The position numbers were made by a program, and so were the translations under genes. Below are positions 6,681 through 17,793 of a DNA stretch of 64,000 nt, one piece after another. Below the pieces are notes generated by a model that was not told the origin of the DNA, did not search any database, and saw only the letters and a list, made by a program, of their open reading frames with translations. Every line of letters starts with the position of its first letter. The first letter of the stretch is position 1. The DNA is from Hymenobacter siberiensis. GTDB taxonomy: Bacteria > Bacteroidota > Bacteroidia > Cytophagales > Hymenobacteraceae. The DNA is taken from contig NZ_JAHLZZ010000001.1 of the NCBI RefSeq assembly GCF_018967845.1, positions 2,232,001 to 2,296,000 of the forward strand, given 5' to 3'.

Positions 6681-9600
6681 TTGCTGAAAACGCAAAGCGC
6701 CTGTAAGCGCTACTTTCGCATAAACTATAGCTTCCCACCCTTGCCATTTCTCCGGATTTTCCTGCTGCTGTCATTGTTAGCAGCTCCTGTTCTAGTTTCG
6801 GCCCAGCGCCGGCCGCAAGGCCCCGTGCGCCGCCTTGCCCTACCTCGCGTAGAGGCGGCCCGCCGCGCCGCCGCGCAGGCCGCCCTTCAGCAGAAAAAAC
6901 TGGCGGCTGGTGCCCCCGCGTTCACCCGCTACCTGCACTCGCCCTGGGTCGATAGCCTGATGCGCGTGCTCACACCCGACCAGCGGGCCGCGCAGCTCTT
7001 TATGGTAGCCGCCTACTCCAACCGCAAGCGCATTGATGAGGACTCGATTTCGATGCTCATTCAGCAGTATGGCATTGGCGGGCTGATATTTTTCCAGGGT
7101 GGTCCCGGCCGGCAGGCGCGCCTGCTGAACCGCTACCAGAGCCAGAGCCGCGTGCCGCTGCTGGTGGCCCTGGATGGCGAATGGGGCGTGGGCATGCGCC
7201 TGGATAGCGTAGTGAAATTCCCCTACCAGATGAGCCTGGGCGGCGAAACCGATACCGCCCTGCTCTACGACATGGGCCACGAAGTAGCCCGGCAGTTCAA
7301 GCGGCTGGGCATGCACGTCAACTTCGCGCCGGTGGTCGATGTGAATAACAACCCGGCCAACCCCGTCATCGGCTTCCGCAGCTGGGGCGAAAACCCCGCC
7401 GCCGTGGCCCGCGACGGTCGCCAGTACATGCGCGGCATGCAGGATGCCGGCATTCTGGCCGTGGCCAAGCACTTCCCCGGCCACGGCGACGTGGATGCCG
7501 ACTCCCACCTGGCCCTGCCCACGGTGCGCGTGGACCGTCGCCGCCTCGATACGCTGGAGCTGCCGCCCTTCCGCAGCCTCATGGCCGGCGGGCTGGGCGG
7601 CGTGATGGTGGCCCACCTCAACGTGCCGGCCCTGGACACGGTGTACGGCCCCAGCACGCTCTCGCGGCCCATCATCACGGGCGTGCTGCGCGAGGAAATG
7701 GGCTTCAAAGGCTTGATTTTCACCGATGCTATGAACATGCGCGGCGTTATCAGCATGTTTCCGCCCGGCGAGGCCGATGTGCGCGCCATCATGGCCGGCA
7801 ACGACATTCTGGAGTTCAGCAAGAACATTCCGCTGGCCCTCAAGATGGTGCGCATTGCGGTGGACAGCGGCCGGATTTCGCAGAAGGAAATCGATGAGCA
7901 CTGCCGCCGCGTGCTGGCCCTCAAGCACTGGGCTGGCCTGAACCACTACCGGCCCATCGATACCAAAAACCTCTACGAAGACCTCAACGGCCCGCACGCT
8001 CAGTACCTCAGCCACCGCCTCACCGAGCTGAGCATCACGCTGCTGCGCAACCAGAAGAGCCTGCTGCCGCTCCAGCGGCTCGACACGCTGCGCATTGCTA
8101 CGCTGGTGCTGGGCGGTTCCCCACGCGACACCACCGACTTCCAGAAAGCCGTGGCCGACTACGCGCCGGCCGCGCATTTCCACCTCCCGGCCATGCCCTC
8201 GCTCGACGAGCTGGCCCAGCTGCGGGCGGCCCTCAGGCCCTACAACCTCGTGCTGGTGGCGCTGCAAAACCTGGGCCGGCTGCCGGCCACCAGCTTCGGC
8301 ATCACGCCCGAGGAAAACACCCTGCTCCGGGAGCTGATGGACCGTAAGCAGGCGTTGGTAATCAGCGTATTTGGCTCGGCCTATGCCGTGGATAAGGTGC
8401 GCGACCTGGACCGCGCCGCCGCCGTGGTGCTGGCGTACCAGGAAAGCGCCAATGCCCAGAATCTGGCCGCGCAGGCCATTTTTGGCGGTATCGCGGCCAC
8501 GGGCCAGCTGCCGGTTACGGTGAGCAGCAAGTACCCGCGCGGCTTTGGCCTGCGCACGGCCGCCGGCTTCCGCCTGCGCTACGCCAACCCCGAGGATGTG
8601 GATATGGACGGCCGCCTCGAAGCCCGGGTGGACAGCCTCGTGGGCCGGGCGCTGGCGGCCCAGGCGTTTCCGGGGGCGCAGGTGCTCATTGCCCGGCGTG
8701 GCACGGTGGTGCTGCGCAAAAGCTATGGCAATCAAACATATGCGGGCTTCGCCGGCCTGGAGGGGGGCGAGCAGCCGGTGACGTTGAAAGCCAAAAAAGC
8801 CGCCAGAAAGGCCGCGAGAATGGAGAAAAAACGTACGCTTGCTTCCTCATCCTCATTACTGACGAGCCCGCGCCCCGTGCAGAACGACGACCTCTACGAC
8901 CTGGCCTCCATGACCAAGCTGCTGGCCTCCACGCCCGCGCTGCTCCGGCTCGAAGGCGACCAGAAATTCAGCCCCGACAGTACCCTGGGCAACTACTTCT
9001 CCTTCCTGCGCGGCACCAACAAAGCCCCGCTGAAAATGCGTGATGTACTGGCTCATCAGGCGGGCTTGCAGGCCTGGATTCCGTTCTGGAAAACGTTTGT
9101 GAAGCGAAATGGCGACCTGCGCCGCCGGTTTTTCCGCACCGATTCATCGGCTCGGTTTCCGCTGCCGGCGGCGCGGGGGCTGTGGGCCCGCCGCGACATG
9201 CCAACGCGTCTTTACCAGGCCATTGGGGCGTCGCCGCTGAATGCCAAGCCGGGCTACGTGTATTCCGACCTGTCGTTTGTCCTGTATCCGGCCCTGGTGC
9301 AGGCCCGCACGGGGCTGTCGTTCGATGCCTTTTTACAGCGCGAAGTATATGGCCCGCTGGGCGCCAGTACGCTGGGCTTCCGGCCCCTGAACCGCTTTCC
9401 AATCAAGCGCATCGTACCCACCGAAGTCGATTCGGCGTTCCGGCGGCAGCTGCTGCACGGCACCGTGCACGACGAGGGCGCGGCGCTGCTCGGTGGCCTC
9501 TCGGGCCACGCCGGCCTGTTTGGCGATGCCAACGATGTGGCCAAGCTGGCCCAGACCTACGCCTGGGGCGGGCGCTACGGCGGCCAGCAGCTCTTCGACA

Positions 9601-9893
9601 AAACAATGCTGGCCGACTGGACCCGCTGCCAGTTCTGCCCCGACAACCGCCGCGCCCTGGCCTTCGACCGCCCCGCCGCCAACCCCACGGTGAACTCGGC
9701 CCGCAGCGCCTCGCCCGGCAGCTACGGCCATACGGACTTCACGGGCACCTACTTCTGGGTAGAGCCGGCGAAGGACCTGGTGGTGGTGCTGCTCACCAAC
9801 CGCGTGCACCCCACGCGTCGGAACAACAAGCTGAGCGATTTGGGCGTGCGCTCGGCGCTGTTGCAGCTGGCCATTGAGGCGGCGCAGAGGTAG
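6681..9893 (+). CDS. GH3 (NagZ-like) hydrolase fused to a serine beta-lactamase-type domain
   Basis: This 1070-residue secreted fusion has a signal peptide up to about residue 41. Residues ~85-430 form a glycoside hydrolase family 3 domain with the NagZ signature KHFPGHG (263-269), the DSH loop and a candidate nucleophile Asp349 in FTDAMNM, suggesting removal of N-acetylglucosamine from muropeptides. A GH3 C-terminal domain follows to about 640. The rest is a class C beta-lactamase/DD-peptidase fold with SMTK (Ser743, Lys746) and YSDLSF as the second motif. The likely role is periplasmic peptidoglycan trimming or recycling. The start is a TTG at 6681, because no in-frame ATG precedes the signal peptide. 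This fusion architecture is known in Bacteroidota. Confidence 0.9.
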   Translation: MLKTQSACKRYFRINYSFPPLPFLRIFLLLSLLAAPVLVSAQRRPQGPVRRLALPRVEAARRAAAQAALQQKKLAAGAPAFTRYLHSPWVDSLMRVLTPDQRAAQLFMVAAYSNRKRIDEDSISMLIQQYGIGGLIFFQGGPGRQARLLNRYQSQSRVPLLVALDGEWGVGMRLDSVVKFPYQMSLGGETDTALLYDMGHEVARQFKRLGMHVNFAPVVDVNNNPANPVIGFRSWGENPAAVARDGRQYMRGMQDAGILAVAKHFPGHGDVDADSHLALPTVRVDRRRLDTLELPPFRSLMAGGLGGVMVAHLNVPALDTVYGPSTLSRPIITGVLREEMGFKGLIFTDAMNMRGVISMFPPGEADVRAIMAGNDILEFSKNIPLALKMVRIAVDSGRISQKEIDEHCRRVLALKHWAGLNHYRPIDTKNLYEDLNGPHAQYLSHRLTELSITLLRNQKSLLPLQRLDTLRIATLVLGGSPRDTTDFQKAVADYAPAAHFHLPAMPSLDELAQLRAALRPYNLVLVALQNLGRLPATSFGITPEENTLLRELMDRKQALVISVFGSAYAVDKVRDLDRAAAVVLAYQESANAQNLAAQAIFGGIAATGQLPVTVSSKYPRGFGLRTAAGFRLRYANPEDVDMDGRLEARVDSLVGRALAAQAFPGAQVLIARRGTVVLRKSYGNQTYAGFAGLEGGEQPVTLKAKKAARKAARMEKKRTLASSSSLLTSPRPVQNDDLYDLASMTKLLASTPALLRLEGDQKFSPDSTLGNYFSFLRGTNKAPLKMRDVLAHQAGLQAWIPFWKTFVKRNGDLRRRFFRTDSSARFPLPAARGLWARRDMPTRLYQAIGASPLNAKPGYVYSDLSFVLYPALVQARTGLSFDAFLQREVYGPLGASTLGFRPLNRFPIKRIVPTEVDSAFRRQLLHGTVHDEGAALLGGLSGHAGLFGDANDVAKLAQTYAWGGRYGGQQLFDKTMLADWTRCQFCPDNRRALAFDRPAANPTVNSARSASPGSYGHTDFTGTYFWVEPAKDLVVVLLTNRVHPTRRNNKLSDLGVRSALLQLAIEAAQR

Positions 9894-10100
9894 GTACCGC
9901 TCATTCTAGCCATCAAACTGAAGGTCGTGCACCAGGCCGCTCGTTCGGTAGGGCCCGACGTTCCGCCGGGAGGGGGTTGCTAATGGTTAGGAGTCCGAGT
10001 AATAGCCCGGCAACTGCCCGTTTTCACCGTTCTATATCAGTTTGCCAATTATTATTTATCCTTAATCGATAAATGTCTTTAAATAAGGACAATGCTATAC

Positions 10101-10108
10101 TATGTTTG
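10101..10108 (+). promoter_or_regulatory. -7 box of the TonB receptor gene
   Basis: TATGTTTG matches TAnnTTTG 30 bases before the ATG at 10139. It lies downstream of an earlier in-frame ATG at 10073, so the later start is preferred. The rest of the 9894-10138 gap shows no gene. Confidence 0.6.
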
Positions 10109-10138
10109 ACACATCATTCCCACCTAATCTTTTGTCCG

Positions 10139-12901
10139 ATGCGTCATCTCTTCTCATACATCTTGTTATGCCTGTTGCTGCCGCTGAGCGGCTGGGCCCA
10201 GAATATCCAACTCGTCAAAGGCACCGTGCAGGACGAGAGCGGCCGGCCGCTGCCTGGCGTCACGGTGCTCATCCGGGGCACGGGTATCGGCGATGCCACC
10301 AACGACCAGGGTGCCTTTGAGCTGAAGGCCGACTTTGCCAAAGCCCCCGTGGTGCTGGTGGTGTCGTTTGTGGGGTATGCCGCGCAGAGCATTCCACTGG
10401 CCGGGCCCGGCGGAGTCCTGGTGGTGAAAATGCGGCCCAGCGGCATGCTTGACCAAGTGGTGGTGTCGGCCTCGCGGGTGGAGGAAAGCATTGGCCGCGT
10501 GCCGGTGACGGTGGAAAAGCTCAGCACCCGCCAGGTGGAGCAAATTACCACGCCCGACCTGGTGTCGGGCCTGGCCCGGTTCAAGTCCATCGACGTAAGC
10601 AATTCCAGCATGCTGCTGACCAGTTTCAGCACCCGGGGCTTCAGCTCCTCGCGCTCCGACCGCGTCATTCAGCTCTCCGACTACGCCGACACCCAGCTGC
10701 CCAGCCTGAGCTCCAACTTCGGTAACCTGCTCGGCACGCCTATTCTCGACGTGGCCAGCGTGGAGGTGGTGCACGGCCCGGCCTCGGCCCTTTACGGGGC
10801 CAACGCCTTCAACGGCGTGCTGCTCACCAACTCGAAAGACCCCTTCAAGGATACCGGCCTGACCGTGCGCCTGCGCGGCGGCAACCGCGACCTGCTCGAC
10901 GGGCAGATGCGCTACGCCATGAAGCTCGGCGAGCGGGTGGCGTTCAAGATTGCGGGCGGCTACATCCGGGCCCGCGACTTCACCGGCAACAACTTCGACG
11001 CCACCTCCAAGCTACTCGAACCGGCCAACAACCCCGCCGGCTCGAACCTGGGCTACGACGCGGTGAGCGTGTACGGCGACGCCGGCAACACCTTTGGGGC
11101 CACCGGTGGGGCCTTAGCCGGCAAAACCGTATTCCTGCCCGGTTTCTCGGAAGCCGACCTGATTACCGGCAAAAATGAAACCTACTCGCTGAAGGTGGCC
11201 CCGAGCGTGTCGGTGCTGCTCACCGACAATATCAAGGCCACCGCCAGCTACCGCTACGCCGCCTCCAATACCACCTTCCAGGCGGCCAGCCGCTACCGCA
11301 TCGTGGATGCCGGCGCCCACCAGGGCAAGCTGGCCATCGAAGGCCGCAACTGGTTTGTGCGGGCGTTTCAGACCCGGGACTTTTCGGGCGGCCGCGACCC
11401 GCTCACCGATGGCTCCTACAACCTGGGTTTCCTGGGCGGGGTGCTGCAAACCCAGCCGGCCCTGAACGCCGCCGGCCAGCCCGTGCTCGATGCCACCGGC
11501 AACCCTGTGACCTACGCCCAGCGCTATTTCGGCACCTACGCCGCCGCCTACAACGCCGCCTTCGCCGCCAACGGGGGCAACGCCGACGCAGCCGCCCTCA
11601 CGGCCCGCACCACGGCCAATACCGCCGCGCCCGTGCTGCAGCCCGGCACGCCGGAGTTTGCCGCCGCTCGCGACCGCATCATTCATAACCCCATTCCCGG
11701 GCAGGGCGCGCGGCTCATCCTGCGCTCCGTCCTCACCGAGGGCAGCGCCCAGTATAATTTCAACTCTGAGGTGGCCGACGTGGTGGTGGGCGGTTCCTAC
11801 CGGCAGTACGACCTGGGCTCGGACGGCAGCCTGCTGGAGGACACGCGCGAAAGCGGCCGGATTCGCAACTACGAGTACGGGGCCTACGCCCAGGTTAGCA
11901 AAACCCTGCTCGACGACCACCTGAAGCTGGCCGCCGCCGGCCGTGTCGACCGGTTTCAGAACTTCGGCACCGCTTTTTCGCCCCGGATTTCGGCGGTGTA
12001 TTCGTTGGGGGCCGAGAAGCAGCACAACTTCCGCGGCAGCTATAGCCGCGCCTTCCGGGCGGCCTCGCAGGATGCCCAGTACATCCGGCTCGACGTGGGC
12101 CGGGCCATTCTGGTGGGCAACGTGGGCGCGGGCTTCCAGGGCTATACCACCGGCCTGACCACGCAGCTGCCCGGCATCCTGGCTCCCACCCGCACCGCCG
12201 ACTTGGCCGCCCTCGAGTACAAAAGCCCCGGGCTGAAGCTCGAAAAAGTGAACAGCGGCGAAGTGGGCTACCGTGGCCAGCTCACCAGCAAGCTGTTCGT
12301 CGACCTCGACTACTTCTACAGCGCCTACGACAACTTCATTGCCACCCGCAACTTCATCGGCAACCTCGACGGCAGCCGGCCTACCGTCGCCCAGATTGGG
12401 GTCGCGGCTCCTTTCCGCTTCGCCAACGCGGCGCTGCCCACCCGCGTTATCCAAATCAACACCAACGTCGACCAGACCGTGAAAAGCCAGGGCGCGGGCA
12501 TCTCGGTGGGCTATGCCTTCGGCCCGGCCCTGACCGTGACCGGCAACTACAGCTACAATGAGCTTATCACCACCGATTTTCAGCCCGGTACCCTGTCGTT
12601 CTTCAACACGCCCCAGAATAAGTTCAACCTGGGCGTCGACGGCCAGCTGTTCGACCGCAAGCTGAGCTACAACGCCAACTACCGGTATGTAGATTCCTAC
12701 GTGTTTGAGTCCACGTTTGCCACCGGCACCATTCCCTCGGCCCAGGTCGTGGATGCGCAGTTTGGCTACGCGGTGCCCAAGCTGCACACCACCGTACAGG
12801 TGGGCGGCACCAACCTTTTCGACAGCACCAACTTCCAGGTGTACGGCGCGGGGAGCCAGGGCCGCATCGTATACGCGGGTCTGCTGTTCGATATTAAGTA
12901 A
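10139..12901 (+). CDS. TonB-dependent outer-membrane receptor
   Basis: This is a 920-residue receptor. A signal peptide (MRHLFSYILLCLLLPLSGWAQ) is followed by a carboxypeptidase-regulatory-like domain (VKGTVQDESGRPLPGVTV, about 25-105). A plug domain (VVVSASRVEES to about 240) contains VEVVHGPASALYGANAFNGVL. The rest is a 22-strand barrel ending in YAGLLFDIK. It should import a siderophore, vitamin or oligosaccharide using TonB energy; the ligand cannot be read from sequence. No SusD partner is adjacent and the plug lacks the SusC hallmark, so a small-ligand receptor is more likely than a glycan one. A start at 10073 is possible but disfavoured by the promoter box at 10101. Confidence 0.9.
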   Translation: MRHLFSYILLCLLLPLSGWAQNIQLVKGTVQDESGRPLPGVTVLIRGTGIGDATNDQGAFELKADFAKAPVVLVVSFVGYAAQSIPLAGPGGVLVVKMRPSGMLDQVVVSASRVEESIGRVPVTVEKLSTRQVEQITTPDLVSGLARFKSIDVSNSSMLLTSFSTRGFSSSRSDRVIQLSDYADTQLPSLSSNFGNLLGTPILDVASVEVVHGPASALYGANAFNGVLLTNSKDPFKDTGLTVRLRGGNRDLLDGQMRYAMKLGERVAFKIAGGYIRARDFTGNNFDATSKLLEPANNPAGSNLGYDAVSVYGDAGNTFGATGGALAGKTVFLPGFSEADLITGKNETYSLKVAPSVSVLLTDNIKATASYRYAASNTTFQAASRYRIVDAGAHQGKLAIEGRNWFVRAFQTRDFSGGRDPLTDGSYNLGFLGGVLQTQPALNAAGQPVLDATGNPVTYAQRYFGTYAAAYNAAFAANGGNADAAALTARTTANTAAPVLQPGTPEFAAARDRIIHNPIPGQGARLILRSVLTEGSAQYNFNSEVADVVVGGSYRQYDLGSDGSLLEDTRESGRIRNYEYGAYAQVSKTLLDDHLKLAAAGRVDRFQNFGTAFSPRISAVYSLGAEKQHNFRGSYSRAFRAASQDAQYIRLDVGRAILVGNVGAGFQGYTTGLTTQLPGILAPTRTADLAALEYKSPGLKLEKVNSGEVGYRGQLTSKLFVDLDYFYSAYDNFIATRNFIGNLDGSRPTVAQIGVAAPFRFANAALPTRVIQINTNVDQTVKSQGAGISVGYAFGPALTVTGNYSYNELITTDFQPGTLSFFNTPQNKFNLGVDGQLFDRKLSYNANYRYVDSYVFESTFATGTIPSAQVVDAQFGYAVPKLHTTVQVGGTNLFDSTNFQVYGAGSQGRIVYAGLLFDIK

Positions 12902-12999
12902 TGGCCCGTGAGAAGGGTATCCGCAGCCGTCGCGGGTGTATATTCGGGCAACTTTCGGTTCCCTTCTGTAATTCCTCCAAATCCCACCCCCGTACCCCT

Positions 13000-14625
<1,626 letters not shown>

Positions 14626-14656
14626 GTCCCGCTCCGTTCCAGGCCGGCTTAGCTCA

Positions 14657-14712
14657 AAACGAAACTGCCGGAAGTCGGGGCCTACCAGCCCCGGCTTCCG
14701 GCGGTTTCGTTT
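14657..14712. terminator. Bidirectional terminator between convergent genes
   Basis: A very long hairpin has outer arms AAACGAAAC/GTTTCGTTT, then CCGGAAG/CTTCCGG, then GGGG/CCCC around a short loop. It separates the acyl-CoA ligase gene from the convergent minus-strand gene and can serve both. Confidence 0.85.
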
Positions 14713-14722
14713 ACTGGATTGG

Positions 14723-15436
14723 CTACAGGGTATCGTAGTATTTCAGCAGCTTCACAATATCGGCTTCGGCGCTTAGGTCGAGGTTTTCGCGGGTGATGTA
14801 GGCCTGCAGGGCGGGGGCCTTGGCTTTGCCCAGCACCGCAAGCACGGCCTTGGGGCTCAGGCGAATGGGCTCAATGGTGTTGTCGGTGTTTTTGAGGTAA
14901 AAAACACTGGTTTCAACCCAGTGGTCACTGCTGCGGCCGGCCAGCGAAGGTCCATTATTGGCGTGAAAAAGTGTTCGGCTACGCTTTCGCAACAGGGCGG
15001 AGCGGCCGGCATCGTACCGCACCTCAAAAAAGGCCGTGCGCAGCGGCAGCTCTCGGATATGGGCATCGAGGTAGCGACGGTACAAGCAGCGGGTGCCGCG
15101 GAGCGAGTCGCCGAGTGAGAATTCAGTTATCGCGCTGGTATTCAGTTCCAACGAGTCGCCGTTGGGGCGGCGCCACAGCAGGCGGTCGCCATGCAGGTCA
15201 TACTTCAGCCAGGGCTGGGGCACGGTGCCAGCAGTCATTTTCACGGTGCCGCGCGTCCAATAAGGCAGCAGGAATGAGCTGCCCGACACGGGTATGTCTC
15301 CAAGCTGGCCCTTGCCTTTGGCTAGCTCACGGTTCAGTACATCGGCATTGGTAGGGGCGGTGGCACTGATGGCACTCTGGGCGCGGGCGGCCGGGACGGC
15401 CAGGCTGAGGAGTAAGGAGCAAAGTAGCAGGCGCAT
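14723..15436 (-). CDS. Secreted protein of unknown function
   Basis: This is a 237-residue protein with a clear signal peptide (MRLLLCSLLLSLAVPAARAQ). The mature part has no recognised motif; it looks like a mixed alpha/beta protein with a central Arg-rich stretch (RKRSRTLFHANN) and a C-terminal helical end (ADIVKLLKYYDTL). It probably works in the periplasm or at the outer membrane. It stands alone, with a bidirectional terminator downstream and proC ending about 70 bases upstream in the same direction. The start is the ATG directly before the signal peptide. Confidence 0.75.
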   Translation of the reverse strand: MRLLLCSLLLSLAVPAARAQSAISATAPTNADVLNRELAKGKGQLGDIPVSGSSFLLPYWTRGTVKMTAGTVPQPWLKYDLHGDRLLWRRPNGDSLELNTSAITEFSLGDSLRGTRCLYRRYLDAHIRELPLRTAFFEVRYDAGRSALLRKRSRTLFHANNGPSLAGRSSDHWVETSVFYLKNTDNTIEPIRLSPKAVLAVLGKAKAPALQAYITRENLDLSAEADIVKLLKYYDTL

Positions 15437-15507
15437 AACCAGGAAAGGAGAAAAGGAATGCTAATGTAGCAAAGTGTCCGGGGTGGTAATCCAGCGCCGC
15501 GACTTTT

Positions 15508-16308
15508 TTATTTCCCTAGCTCCTCGGCCCGGTCCCGCGCCGCGCCGGCCCCGGCCATCAGGCCCTCGCGCACGGCACCCGCGCCGAAGGCTCCCAGCGC
15601 TGCCTCGGTGGTGCCGCCCTTGGAGGCCACTTTGGTAATCCAGTCCTGGCAGCTCAGGCCCGATTGGGAGTACAGCTCTACCGCGCCGCGAAACGTCTGG
15701 CTCACCAGCAGCTCAGCTTCGGCTCCGCTGAAACCCATTTGGGCGGCGGCAGCCATCAGGGCTTCCATGCAGTAGTACACGTAGGCCGGGCCGCTGCCCG
15801 AAATGGCCGTACTGGCGTCGATGGCGCTTTCGTTTTCGACGTAAACTGTCTTGCCGGTGGTGCTCAGCAGGTTTTGTACCTGTACCAGCTCGGCGCGGCT
15901 CACCTCGTCGGTGCTGGTGAAGGCCGTCATGCCCATGCCAATCTGGGCGGGTAGGTTGGGCATGGCCCGAATGATTTTGGGCGTGCCTAGGGCCTCGCGC
16001 AGGGTATCAATCCGCACGCCGGCCATGATGCTCAGGATGAGCTGCTGGGGCTGAACCAGGCCCTTTAGCGCCGCGAACAGCGCCGGCGAGTCCTGCGGCT
16101 TCACGGCTAAGATGAGGATGTCGGCCCCCGGCACGCACTCGGCGGGCGAGCCCCAGACTGTGCCGATTTCGTGGGCGGCCAGGGCCGGTACGCGCTCGGG
16201 CGAGCGGGCCAGCAGGCGTAGGTCGAGCCGCGAGGTGATGTGGGCGCGCACGAAGCTGCGGGCGTAGGTGAGGCCCATGTTGCCGCCGCCGATGATGAGG
16301 ATTTTCAT
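15508..16308 (-). CDS. proC: Pyrroline-5-carboxylate reductase
   Basis: This 266-residue protein catalyses the last step of proline synthesis, NADPH-dependent reduction of pyrroline-5-carboxylate. The N-terminal Rossmann motif is IIGGGNMG. LAVKPQD follows, then AMPNLPAQIGMGMTAF and the dimerisation/active-site region TAISGSGPAYVYYCMEAL. The C-terminus contains the family motif VASKGGTTEAAL. Length is normal for the family. It is cytosolic and the gene appears monocistronic; a 107-base palindrome lies just upstream. Confidence 0.93.
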   Translation of the reverse strand: MKILIIGGGNMGLTYARSFVRAHITSRLDLRLLARSPERVPALAAHEIGTVWGSPAECVPGADILILAVKPQDSPALFAALKGLVQPQQLILSIMAGVRIDTLREALGTPKIIRAMPNLPAQIGMGMTAFTSTDEVSRAELVQVQNLLSTTGKTVYVENESAIDASTAISGSGPAYVYYCMEALMAAAAQMGFSGAEAELLVSQTFRGAVELYSQSGLSCQDWITKVASKGGTTEAALGAFGAGAVREGLMAGAGAARDRAEELGK

Positions 16309-16336
16309 GCTGATGAATACTTGCTAAACACCGCAA

Positions 16337-16443
16337 GAACGTCATGCCGAGCGCAGCCGAGGCATCTCGCTTGGGATAGTAAACCCATTCGATTAGATTA
16401 CTATCCCGAGTGAGATGCCTCGGCTGCGCTCGGCATGACGTTC
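16337..16443. repeat. Long palindromic repeat, GTCATGC family (copy 1)
   Basis: Two 46-base arms (16337-16382 and 16398-16443) pair with two mismatches around a 15-base loop. The outer core GTCATGCCGAGCGCAGCCGA is shared with the elements at 25621-25735 and 28017-28116 and, more distantly, 17680-17769. It lies between proC and the NagX-like gene, in no coding sequence. Confidence 0.9.
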
Positions 16444-16466
16444 AATTTAGGGGAAACCGGTCACCC

Positions 16467-17648
16467 TCACACCTTCAGCACCACGCCCTTCTTATACATC
16501 CAGCTCAGAATAAAATACCAGATAACGATAAGCGTGGCCGCACCCACCAGCGAAGCCGTGCGCGGGTCGGTGAAATGCGGGGCGATGCCCCATTCATACA
16601 GCCACTCCTTCATACTGCCGGTTTTGCCGCCGGGCAGGGCCAGCTGGAACAGCCCGAACGTGCGCGAAAGCAGCGCCGAGAGGCAGAACACGAGGATGGC
16701 ATTGACGCCGTAGACCAGCGCCGGGCGCGTCCAGGCGCGGTAGCCCTGCACGTCGCAAATCCAGTAGAGCGCCGCCAGGCCGGCCATGGCCAGCCCGCCG
16801 GTGTAAAGCACGTAGGGGCTGCTCCACAGCGCTTTATTGATGGGGAACCACGGGGCCCAGCACAGGCCGAGCAGGCTGAGGCCGCCGCCGGCCACGAACA
16901 GCCAGGCTACTTTGGCGGCCGGCTCCGGGCCTTTGTGGCGCAGCCATTGGGCCGTGAGGCTGCCTAGTAGGCCGGTAGCCAGCGCCGGCAGGGTGCCGAG
17001 CAAGCCTTCGGGGTCCCAGGTTTTGCTTTGTTTCCAGAGGTGGGCTTCGGTGAAGATGGTGCGGTCGAGCCAGGCCCCGAGGTTGGTGGTAGGCTCCAGG
17101 TTGGCGGGGCCAAAGCCGGGCACGGGCACCAGCTGCATCAGTACCGCGTAGCCAATCAGGAAGCTGATAATCAGCCATGCCTGGGTGCGCCAGCTGGTTT
17201 TCAGGAAGATGAACCCGCACCCCAGAAACACCAGCGCAATGCGCGCCAACACGCCCATAATCCGCACGGTGCTGAAGTCGAATTTCGGGTAGAGTGACAG
17301 CAGCAGGCCCAGGCCGAATAGCACGGCCGCCCGGCGCAGCACCCGCAGCAGCACCGCGCCCTGTGGCCCGCCCTGGCGCTTTATGCCGTCCAAGGCATAC
17401 ACCAGGCTTACGCCTACGATGAACAGGAAAAACGGAAAAATGAGGTCCGTGGGGGTGCAGCCATTCCATTCGGCGTGCTCGAAGGGTGGGTAGATGTGGC
17501 CCCAGTCGCCGGGGTTGTTCACCAGAATCATGGCCATCACGGTGAGGCCGCGAAATACGTCGAGGCTGATGAGGCGGCCGGGCTGGGAGGCCTCGGCCAG
17601 GGGCAGGGTGCCGGTGGTTTCGAGGGCGGCCTGGGTGGTGCGTTGCAT
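16467..17648 (-). CDS. NagX-like / heparan-alpha-glucosaminide N-acetyltransferase family membrane protein
   Basis: This is a 393-residue polytopic membrane protein with about ten helices. Near the N-terminus it has RLISLDVFRGLTVMAMILVNNPG and, in loop 1, the conserved WNGCTPTDLIFPFFLFIVG, marks of the DUF5009/HGSNAT family that transfers acetyl groups across a membrane to amino sugars. Bacterial members (NagX) are linked to N-acetylglucosamine use. It lies directly downstream of nagB/PIG-L, supporting an amino-sugar role. The ATG at 17648 is chosen; a TTG 27 bases upstream would add nine residues and abuts the palindrome at 17680. Confidence 0.85.
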   Translation of the reverse strand: MQRTTQAALETTGTLPLAEASQPGRLISLDVFRGLTVMAMILVNNPGDWGHIYPPFEHAEWNGCTPTDLIFPFFLFIVGVSLVYALDGIKRQGGPQGAVLLRVLRRAAVLFGLGLLLSLYPKFDFSTVRIMGVLARIALVFLGCGFIFLKTSWRTQAWLIISFLIGYAVLMQLVPVPGFGPANLEPTTNLGAWLDRTIFTEAHLWKQSKTWDPEGLLGTLPALATGLLGSLTAQWLRHKGPEPAAKVAWLFVAGGGLSLLGLCWAPWFPINKALWSSPYVLYTGGLAMAGLAALYWICDVQGYRAWTRPALVYGVNAILVFCLSALLSRTFGLFQLALPGGKTGSMKEWLYEWGIAPHFTDPRTASLVGAATLIVIWYFILSWMYKKGVVLKV

Positions 17649-17679
17649 GGGCGGGCGGGTGGGGATGGGTTTCAAAGAA

Positions 17680-17769
17680 CGTCATGCAGAGCGCAGCGAA
17701 GCATCTTTACCGCAATAGTAAAATCAATTAGTTGCGCGGTAAAGATGCTTCGCTGCGCTCTGCATGACG
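17680..17769. repeat. Long palindromic repeat (copy 2, variant)
   Basis: Perfect 34-base arms (17680-17713 and 17736-17769) enclose a 22-base AT-rich loop. The arms begin CGTCATGCAGAGCGCAGCGA, a variant of the family at 16337. It lies between nagB/PIG-L and the NagX-like gene. Confidence 0.9.
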
Positions 17770-17793
17770 GGCTAACGTTGTCGTTCTACTACC

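Noticed and set aside
6840..8735. Long open frame antisense to the GH3 fusion
   Set aside because: It is an effect of high GC in the codons of the real gene: no start region or motif is seen, and the product is dominated by Ala, Gly, His, Val and Gln. The same holds for antisense frames at 11114-12787, 18289-19557, 23990-25168 and 45713-47050.
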